From assembly GCA_035527835.1 (NCBI GenBank), contig DATKZS010000195.1, positions 1 to 12,825 of the forward strand: DNA of 12,825 nt, read 5' to 3'. The position numbers and the translations under genes are program-made. Each line of letters opens with the position of its first letter. The first letter of the stretch is position 1. The notes under the pieces were generated by a model. That model did no database searches. It saw only the letters and a program-made list of their open reading frames with translations, and was not told the DNA's origin. The stretch is from DATKZS01 sp035527835 [NCBI: bacterium]. GTDB taxonomy: Bacteria > RBG-13-61-14. Positions 7,476 to 12,825 of this stretch are shown here, piece after piece.

Positions 7476-7654
7476 GCCTCGTCTTCCTCGGGGCGGAGCC
7501 AGTCTTTGGCTAAAGACGACTCGCTGGCGATGGCCGTATCAAGACCGTCTTTCCCGGCCCTGGCTTTGAGATGATGAATGAAGTCCAGAACCTCTTCCAG
7601 AACAGGGTCGGGAACGCCCTCGATTTCATGAAGCAATAATTCTCTTCTGGTCAT
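7460..7654 (-). CDS. Antitoxin of the MazF/PemK pair (DUF2281-like)
   Basis: 64 residues from the ATG at 7654, which has gagg about 8 nt upstream; an in-frame TTG at 7699 falls inside the promoter and is not preferred. The N-terminus (MTRRELLLHEIEGVPDPVLEE, a 21-residue helix-turn segment in two parts: MTRRELLLHEIEG and VPDPVLEE) leads into VLDFIHHLKAR, a helical dimerisation region. The C-terminal tail (SESSLAKDWLRPEEDEAW) is acidic and is the expected toxin-wrapping part. Small proteins of this type sit directly before PemK/MazF toxins in many bacteria. There is no obvious HTH or AbrB domain, so DNA binding to the palindrome upstream, if it occurs, may need the toxin complex or another fold. 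The gene begins 58 bp after the symporter stop on the same strand. Confidence 0.85.
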   Translation of the reverse strand: MTRRELLLHEIEGVPDPVLEEVLDFIHHLKARAGKDGLDTAIASESSLAKDWLRPEEDEAWRNL

Positions 7655-7670
7655 GCCGTGCCTCACTTTA

Positions 7671-7699
7671 AAAATATCATGCCGATCTGATATTTTCAA
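7671..7699 (-). promoter_or_regulatory. Promoter with perfect palindromic operator for the toxin-antitoxin operon
   Basis: Minus strand TTGAAA (7699-7694), 17-nt spacer, TATTTT (7676-7671). A perfect inverted repeat AAAATATCA (7671-7679) and TGATATTTT (7688-7696) with an 8-bp centre covers the -10 hexamer and part of the -35. A protein bound there would block polymerase, as expected for autoregulation by antitoxin or toxin-antitoxin complex. The predicted start near 7664 leaves only about 10 nt of leader, just enough for the gagg ribosome site. Confidence 0.65.
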
Positions 7700-7712
7700 C
7701 GCCGGAATGGCA

Positions 7713-9605
7713 TTAGATTATCTTCTCCACCACGACCTCTTCCCCGGTGTTCAGGGGCGCGGCTTTGATGTGGTTTTCGGGGATGGAGATGGTTCCGGGC
7801 TTGACGCCGCCGACGGCGAGGGTGGCATGGAGGGAGCGGAGGCCGCCGAGCCACCAGCGTTTGTCGCAGACGTAAACCAGGTCGCCGTCGTTGGCCTTCA
7901 TCCGGTCCGCGTCCTCTTTGGCCAACCGCACGATCACGGTGACCTGCATGCCCTCCTCGTCAATCTCCTCCTCGGCCCCGGCCTCGAGGGTGAGGCGGAC
8001 CTTTTCGCCGAAGACCCGGTCGTTGGGCTGGCGGCCCTTGAACAGTCGCTTGGCGGTCTGGAGGGTGCCGACCCACAGTCCCTCGATCCGGTCCACGTCG
8101 CGGTTGGGCCAGATCAGCGTCGTCACGACCGCGATCACGGAGCACAGGCACACACCGTAGAGCGCGCGCATGAAGTCGAAGCCGGCGCCGGGGTCCATGC
8201 CGTGGATGGTGGCCAGCGGGGTGATGAGGGCGGGGAATTTCACGGACAGGGCCATGAGGATTCCGCCCAGCAACATGGTGATGAAGGCGGCGCGGGCGGA
8301 GAAGCGCTTCCAGAGGATGCCCAGGATGACGGCGACGATGATGGGCGGGCTGATGGCGGCGGTGAAGGCGGCGTGGGCCTGGTAGATGGACTTGAAGCCC
8401 ATGTACACGGGGACCAGGGCGAGGCCGAAGAAGGTGAAGACCAGCGAGGAGACGCGGGCCACGGCGAGGTAGTGGCGGTCGGACTTGCCGGGCGCGATGA
8501 AGGGCCGGTACACGTCGTTCACTCCGATGGCGGCGACGGCGTTGATGAGGGCGTCAATGGTGCTCATGAGGGCGGCGATCAAGGCGGCCAGGATGAAGCC
8601 GAACATTCCGGGCTTGGCGACCATCTCGGTGACCACGACGAAGATGGTGTTGGCGTCGGCGGTTTCGGGGATGAAGCCGTAGTGCTGCATGGCCTTTCCG
8701 ATCCATCCGGCGCTGGCCACCGCGACCGCGGCCAGGGGCATGAGCAGGAGGATGACGAAGGTGATGGCCCGTCGTCCCTCGTTTACGCTCTTGGTGGCGA
8801 GGAAGCGCATGATCAGGCCCTGGTTGGCGAAGTAGAAGAACATGGAGGAACCGAAGAAGTCCTGCCAGAAGATGCCGGACATGGGGAACTTGTCGGGCTT
8901 GGCAAAGCCGGAGAAGGGCAGGCGGTGCGACTCGGGCAGGCCGTGCCAGAAGGCGGAAAGGCCGTTCATGCTCTCCGGGTTGTGCTGGCCGAGGTAATGG
9001 AGCCCCAGGAAGAAGAGGACGAAGCCCGCGGTGAGCAGGAGCACGGCCTGGACCAGGTCGGTCATGATCACGGCGGTCTGTCCGCCGAAGGCGCAGTAGA
9101 TGGAGGTCACCACGGCGATGACGACGGCCCACTGGAACACGCCGAAGGTCGGGATGATGGGCGAGAGCGCCATGCCCATGGTGAAGAGGTTGATCCCGAT
9201 GTAGCCGATCATGTAAACCATGATGAAGATGACGGCCATGATGCGGGTGGGGCGGTCGAAGCGCTTCTCGAAGTATTCGGGGATCGAGCTGACGCGCGAG
9301 TAATAGATGATGGGCAGCCAGGCCAGCATGAACAGCGGCGCCAGGAACCAGTCGTTCAGATAGGTCATGGTGGAGGACAGCCCGTACGAGAACCCTACCG
9401 CCGAGTACTTGATGAACGAGTAACTGCCCACCACCATCGAGACGCACGACAGCGCGATCAGCCACCACGCGAAGCGCTGGCCCGAGAAAAAGAACTCCTT
9501 GGTGGTACGCGTGTACCTCCCGAAGATGCTGCCGAACCCCAGAATGAAAATGAAATACGCGATGATGATCGCTAAATCCACCGGCTTGCCGTAAGCTACG
9601 TTCAT
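7713..9605 (-). CDS. Sodium:solute symporter (SSS family) with soluble C-terminal domain
   Basis: 630 residues. The first roughly 500 form the LeuT-like core, with about 13 hydrophobic helices. The family signature is FGGQTAVIMTDLVQAVLL (173-190), and LMSTIDALINA (346-356) aligns with the Ser-Thr of the Na2 sodium site known from PutP and vSGLT. Substrates of the family range over sugars, amino acids, organic acids, vitamins and ions; nothing here fixes which. An extra segment of about 110 residues (520-630) is hydrophilic and beta-rich (EGMQVTVIVRLAKEDADRM, then GDLVYVCDKRWW) and is predicted cytoplasmic. Its role is unknown, though a regulatory or docking function is possible. The start at 9605 has aagga close to the ATG. 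It lies 24 nt after a small membrane-protein gene, so the two are probably one operon. Confidence 0.93.
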   Translation of the reverse strand: MNVAYGKPVDLAIIIAYFIFILGFGSIFGRYTRTTKEFFFSGQRFAWWLIALSCVSMVVGSYSFIKYSAVGFSYGLSSTMTYLNDWFLAPLFMLAWLPIIYYSRVSSIPEYFEKRFDRPTRIMAVIFIMVYMIGYIGINLFTMGMALSPIIPTFGVFQWAVVIAVVTSIYCAFGGQTAVIMTDLVQAVLLLTAGFVLFFLGLHYLGQHNPESMNGLSAFWHGLPESHRLPFSGFAKPDKFPMSGIFWQDFFGSSMFFYFANQGLIMRFLATKSVNEGRRAITFVILLLMPLAAVAVASAGWIGKAMQHYGFIPETADANTIFVVVTEMVAKPGMFGFILAALIAALMSTIDALINAVAAIGVNDVYRPFIAPGKSDRHYLAVARVSSLVFTFFGLALVPVYMGFKSIYQAHAAFTAAISPPIIVAVILGILWKRFSARAAFITMLLGGILMALSVKFPALITPLATIHGMDPGAGFDFMRALYGVCLCSVIAVVTTLIWPNRDVDRIEGLWVGTLQTAKRLFKGRQPNDRVFGEKVRLTLEAGAEEEIDEEGMQVTVIVRLAKEDADRMKANDGDLVYVCDKRWWLGGLRSLHATLAVGGVKPGTISIPENHIKAAPLNTGEEVVVEKII

Positions 9606-9629
9606 TTCCTTTATCCCCGCGAATGAAGG

Positions 9630-9821
9630 CTACCGGGCCAGCAGGATCCAGCCCAGGTGGAGAGCCAAATACCCCGCGAACCCGGCCAGCAGATAGATCA
9701 GGGCCCGGCGGTCCGAGGGGTTATCCAGCTCGTCCGCGCCCGGACGGAAGCACAGGTAGAGCGTGATGAAGAAAAACGCGCCGCCGGCAATGTACTGATA
9801 CGTGAGCTGAGGCCAGATCAT
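9630..9821 (-). CDS. Small two-helix membrane protein upstream of the symporter
   Basis: 63 residues, with caggagggg and aagg ahead of the ATG at 9821. Two hydrophobic segments (YIAGGAFFFITLYLCF, about 10-25, and ALIYLLAGFAGYLALHLGWI, about 40-59) flank a polar loop containing RPGADELDNPSDRR. I do not recognise the family. Being first in a likely operon, 24 nt before the symporter, it may be an accessory subunit; small partners are known for some SSS transporters (for example YhdT beside PanF), but I see no clear homology to those. It is a plausible real gene, because its ribosome site is good, its composition is membrane-like and it is tightly linked. Confidence 0.75.
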   Translation of the reverse strand: MIWPQLTYQYIAGGAFFFITLYLCFRPGADELDNPSDRRALIYLLAGFAGYLALHLGWILLAR

Positions 9822-9950
9822 GGCAAGCCTTCCCCTCCTGGAATTGAGTTACTTTGACGGCTCCGGCGGGCCGCGGCCATCCGCTACGCTGGGCCGGCCG
9901 CCGCAATCATCTTCACCCTACCACCCCTTTCTGGGCCTTTCAAGGAAAAA

Positions 9951-10159
9951 CCTTGATTCCCGGTTAAGCGCGGCCCACGCCTTTGGACTGCGGTGGCTTG
10001 ACACCGCTTGGACGAGCCGGGAGCTTGATCCCGGCGGAGTATGGGTGAACCTGAAAGGTGAAGGAGATGGACCAGCGCGCAATTACGCCCCGTCAAGCCG
10101 GGGCTAAGAAAAGCGCAATCAAGCTTGCGCAATCCAAAGCGCTTAACCGGGAATCAAGG
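9951..10159. repeat. Nested inverted-repeat element with four identical-loop hairpins
   Basis: Perfect 20-bp terminal arms (9951-9970 and 10140-10159) carry CCTTGATTCCCGGTTAAGCG and its reverse complement. A second matching block lies inside them (CTTTGGACTGCG at 9981-9992 against 10128-10139, 11 of 12 bases). Between the arms are four perfect stem-loops with 6-nt loops: GCGGTG/CACCGC at 9990-10007, GCCGGGA/TCCCGGC at 10016-10035, GCCCCG/CGGGGC at 10087-10104 and GCGCAA/TTGCGC at 10113-10130. The stems differ, but the first two loops are GCTTGA and the last two its complement, TCAAGC. It resembles paired REP/BIME or MITE-like DNA, or a structured RNA. The class is not identified. Confidence 0.85.
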
Positions 10160-10264
10160 AAGGGAAAAGGGCGTTGCCGCGCTTTGCCCCGTCTTGACCA
10201 TTTCCCGCGCCATGAATCTCCCCAGGCGAAAAACCACCCTGAATTTGGGAACGGCGCCATTAAG

Positions 10265-10293
10265 TTGCTAAAATATCGGCATGTACTTATCCT
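10265..10293 (+). promoter_or_regulatory. Candidate promoter for the subtilisin-like protease gene
   Basis: TTGCTA (10265-10270), 17-nt spacer, TATCCT (10288-10293). Each hexamer matches four of six consensus bases. The transcript start would be near 10300, about 53 nt before the ATG. The match is moderate and other promoters are possible. Confidence 0.4.
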
Positions 10294-10352
10294 CTATCTT
10301 GACGGGGCCCGCGGCCGGAGACACGGCGGGCGGCGACACAGGAAGAGTATCC

Positions 10353-12825
10353 ATGATGGAAATGATGAGGGTCCGCGGCGGAAACTCCTTAAAGATCGTC
10401 CTTGAATTGTTGGCGGCCATGCTCCTGGCCGGCGCGTGCGCCCTGGGCTGCTCCTCCGGCGGCGGAGGCGGTGGTGACAGCGGTGATGGAGGAGTAGTGA
10501 CGTTAGGAGGCGTGAACGGAAGCGTCACCCTGCCCGAGCGCCTGGAGTTTGATTCCGACACCCCTGACCCCAACAACCCTCAGGTTGACAACGGGACCAC
10601 GGCCACCGCCCAGGCGATCGCGAACCTGGTGGACGTCGCCGGCTACGTGGACAGCGCATCCGACGCCGAGGACTACTTCTCCGTGGCGCTCTCCGCCGGG
10701 GAAAAAATCTATTTGAAGATCGCCGACGCCGGCGCGGACCTGGACCTATACCTGTACCAGGGCGGCACCGTGGACTCTTCCACCAGCGTGCTCGCCCAGG
10801 TGGAGACGGTGACGGCTCCTGCCGATGGCGACTATTTCATTCTGGTCCAGGCCGCTTCCGGCGGCTCCATCTACAACCTGGTCGTGGGCCTGTCGCCGCT
10901 GGGGACACCCACCGGCCTCCAATCATGGTCGCCGGATGAAGAATTCGTGCCCGGCGAGGCCATCGTCAAGTTCAAGGCGTCCGGGCAAAACGCCCTCATC
11001 CCCGCCGCCTCGGGCCAGGAGAGCGCGGCGGCCCTGAGTGGAGCGCGGCTCGCCGCGGCCCGCGCGCAGGCCGACGACTTCGCCGCCGCGCGGGGCGCCT
11101 GGGTGCACAGCTTCGATCCCCGCGGCCTGGCGCTCGTCAAGTTCGCGGACGCGGCCCAGGTCCAGGGGGCGGATGACGAGGCGCCGGACGGCGCCGCCCG
11201 GCTCGCGGCCAAGCGGGCGACCCTGCAAAAGATCCGGGAGCTGGGCCATGACCCGCGGGTGGCCTGGGCCGAGCCTAATTTCATGGTCCAGGCGGCCGTC
11301 GTCCCCGACGATGAATACTACTACCTGCAATGGAACCTGGACCATATTTCCATGCCCGAGGCCTGGGACGTGGAAAACGGCAATACCTCCATCATCATCG
11401 CGGTGGTGGACACCGGCGTGCTCTATGACCACCCGGACCTGGCCGCCAACATCTTGAAGGACGGGGCCACCGTGGTCGGATACGACATGATCTTGGACCC
11501 CAGCATGGCCCTGGACGGCAACGGCCGCGACCCCGACCCCTATGACGTCGGAGACCGCAACCTCAAGTACGGCAACACCGTCTTCAGCTCCTTCCACGGC
11601 ACCCACGTCGCCGGAATCGCCTCCGCCGCGACCAACAACGGCGACGGAGTCGCCGGCGTGGGATGGAAAACCAGGATCATGCCCGTGCGCGTGCTCGGCC
11701 ATGGCGGCGGCACCCTCTACGACGTGGCCCAGGGCATTTACTTCGCCGCCGGGCTGCCCAACGTCACCGGAGCGCTGCCCATGATCGGCGACACCGTCAC
11801 CCCCGCCCACATCATCAACCTGAGCCTGGGCGGGACCTCGAACAACATTGACATGCAGAACGCCATCTCCGCCGCCCGCGCCGCCGGAGTCATCGTCGTC
11901 GCCGCCGCCGGGAACAACAACACCAGCGCCAGCTTTTATCCCGCCGCGCTGAACGGAGTCATCGGAGTCAGCGCCGTGGATTACGCCGGCGACCGCGCCT
12001 ACTATTCCAACTACGGAAGCTACGTGGACATCGCCGCGCCCGGCGGAAACCTGGACGCCTTCCTCAATGGCCAGACCTGCCCCGATGGCAGCCCCTGCCC
12101 CGACGGCATCCTCTCAACCCTGGCCGACGACAGCTCCGGGCATATCGTCCTGGGCTATGGCTTTTCCTCGGGCACCTCGATGGCCTCGCCCCACGTCGCC
12201 GGCGTCGCCGCCCTCATGAAATCCGTGTTCGAAAAGAACGCGCCCCAAGACGCCAAGTTCAATCCCCTCATCCTCGACGCCCTGATCCAGGGAACCATCA
12301 GCAGCGACAGCGTAGGGTCAATCACCAACTATGCCAAGGGCTCGCGCGAGCCCTATCTGGGGTATGGCCTGATTAACGGCAAAAAGGCCGTGGACGCCGC
12401 CATCGCCCTGGCCGGGGACACCCAGGCCCTCGCCCCGCATCTCGAGCTGGAACCGGACCAGCTCTCCTTCGGATTCAGCGCCGCCCAGCTCTACACCCTC
12501 ATCGCCAACCGCGGCTTCAAGCCGCTCGAGGGGGTGGCCGTGGACCCGTCATACCAGGACGCGGCGCCCTGGCTCTCCCACCTGCTTCAAGGCTCCACCC
12601 TCACCTTCACTGTTGTCCGCGGCGACACGCTCTCCAACGGGGCCTATCAGGCCAGCGTGGCCGTCGGCTCATTAAACGGCGGGACCGCAATTGCCGCCAT
12701 CACCATGTGCAAAGGAGAGCCGGTGACCAGCGCCGCCGGCACCGTGTACGTCATCCTGGTGAACACCGCCACCAACGCCCAGCTCCAGGTAGCCACCGAC
12801 CCCATCAAGGGTTATTACTTCTCGT
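10353..12825 (+). CDS. Lipoprotein S8 (subtilisin-like) serine protease, 3' end missing
   Basis: 824 codons are visible and the frame is still open at the window edge. The ATG at 10353 follows aggaagag with 5-nt spacing. A lipoprotein signal peptide ends at C29 (LLAGAC) or C33 (ALGC), followed by a Gly-rich linker. A PPC-like beta domain (about 85-185, containing DLDLYLYQGG) sits unusually at the N-terminus. An inhibitor-type propeptide follows (about 195-312, from FVPGEAIVKF to WAEPNF). The peptidase domain (about 325-690) has the full triad and oxyanion residue: D353 in VVDTGV, H418 in GTHVAGI, N521 in AAGNNN, S609 in GTSMASPHVAGV. CPDGSPCPDG at about 575-584 is a possible disulfide loop. 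The remaining C-terminal part is beta-rich, perhaps Ig-like. It is predicted to be membrane-anchored and outward-facing, degrading or processing proteins outside the cytoplasm. Confidence 0.93.
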   Translation, partial: MMEMMRVRGGNSLKIVLELLAAMLLAGACALGCSSGGGGGGDSGDGGVVTLGGVNGSVTLPERLEFDSDTPDPNNPQVDNGTTATAQAIANLVDVAGYVDSASDAEDYFSVALSAGEKIYLKIADAGADLDLYLYQGGTVDSSTSVLAQVETVTAPADGDYFILVQAASGGSIYNLVVGLSPLGTPTGLQSWSPDEEFVPGEAIVKFKASGQNALIPAASGQESAAALSGARLAAARAQADDFAAARGAWVHSFDPRGLALVKFADAAQVQGADDEAPDGAARLAAKRATLQKIRELGHDPRVAWAEPNFMVQAAVVPDDEYYYLQWNLDHISMPEAWDVENGNTSIIIAVVDTGVLYDHPDLAANILKDGATVVGYDMILDPSMALDGNGRDPDPYDVGDRNLKYGNTVFSSFHGTHVAGIASAATNNGDGVAGVGWKTRIMPVRVLGHGGGTLYDVAQGIYFAAGLPNVTGALPMIGDTVTPAHIINLSLGGTSNNIDMQNAISAARAAGVIVVAAAGNNNTSASFYPAALNGVIGVSAVDYAGDRAYYSNYGSYVDIAAPGGNLDAFLNGQTCPDGSPCPDGILSTLADDSSGHIVLGYGFSSGTSMASPHVAGVAALMKSVFEKNAPQDAKFNPLILDALIQGTISSDSVGSITNYAKGSREPYLGYGLINGKKAVDAAIALAGDTQALAPHLELEPDQLSFGFSAAQLYTLIANRGFKPLEGVAVDPSYQDAAPWLSHLLQGSTLTFTVVRGDTLSNGAYQASVAVGSLNGGTAIAAITMCKGEPVTSAAGTVYVILVNTATNAQLQVATDPIKGYYFS

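Larger units (their letters stand above)
9822..10352. other. Divergent intergenic region, 531 bp, with structured repeats
   Basis: This region separates the minus-strand symporter operon from the plus-strand protease gene. It holds the nested inverted-repeat element at 9951-10159, a perfect short hairpin TCAAGG-AAAAA-CCTTGA just left of it (9940-9956), an imperfect GC-rich inverted repeat at about 9863-9904 in the symporter leader, and a candidate promoter at 10265-10293. A plus-strand frame through the element (10058-10405) gives a basic, low-complexity product and is not called. No tRNA was found. Confidence 0.7.

Noticed and set aside
7653-9575. 640-codon plus-strand open frame opposite the symporter
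   Set aside because: It is a shadow of the GC-rich symporter gene: the product is a low-complexity run of Gly, Asp, Glu and His with no domain, while the minus strand has clear SSS motifs and membrane helices.
9951-10159. Integron attC site, because the arms contain GTTAAGC and GCTTAAC
   Set aside because: The heptamers are in the opposite order from attC (RYYYAAC left, GTTRRRY right), the arms are perfect rather than bulged, and there is no integrase or cassette array.
10058-10405. Possible 115-aa plus-strand ORF through the hairpin element
   Set aside because: It is basic and low-complexity, has no proper ribosome-site spacing, and is explained by palindromic non-coding sequence; it also overlaps the protease start.
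10923-11810. 295-codon minus-strand frame over the protease gene
   Set aside because: It is a shadow of the subtilase reading frame, which carries the intact catalytic triad.

Overview
This 12.8-kb window is GC-rich outside one AT-richer block. It reads as a chromosomal piece of a Gram-negative bacterium with a large secretome. A lipoprotein subtilisin, a secreted protein combining calcium-binding thrombospondin type 3 repeats with MopE-like cysteine/aspartate repeats, and a membrane glycosyltransferase fused to TPRs are all common in Myxococcota, Desulfobacterota and related uncultivated lineages. The taxon is inferred from gene style only, since there is no rRNA or other marker.

Layout. 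(1) 1-2570, minus: 3'-truncated gene for a large secreted repeat protein, with a good promoter (2670-2698) and Shine-Dalgarno. The last 437 bp visible are near-identical 111-bp tandem repeats that run off the window edge. (2) 2803-5779, plus: a possible 39-codon leader ORF, an NAD-dependent epimerase/dehydratase and a GT-C type membrane glycosyltransferase with C-terminal TPRs. They are linked by 4-nt overlaps, and the likely theme is sugar modification or envelope glycosylation. (3) 5932-7654, minus: antitoxin, MazF/PemK toxin, and an AT-richer gene for a HEPN-like protein with an R-x4-H motif. A perfect 9-bp inverted repeat overlaps the antitoxin promoter. (4) 7713-9821, minus: a 63-aa two-helix membrane protein followed by a sodium:solute symporter with an extra soluble C-terminal domain. 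(5) 9822-10352: divergent intergenic region holding a roughly 209-bp nested inverted-repeat element with four hairpins, all with the same 6-nt loop (GCTTGA, or its complement in the mirrored half). (6) 10353-12825, plus: 3'-truncated gene for a lipoprotein S8 serine protease with an N-terminal PPC domain, propeptide, intact catalytic triad and a C-terminal beta-rich region.

The most unusual items are the four-hairpin mirrored element at 9951-10159, the antitoxin/MazF/HEPN three-gene cassette with its palindromic operator, and the recently amplified four-cysteine repeats at the left edge. No tRNA, rRNA, CRISPR array or recognisable insertion sequence was seen.
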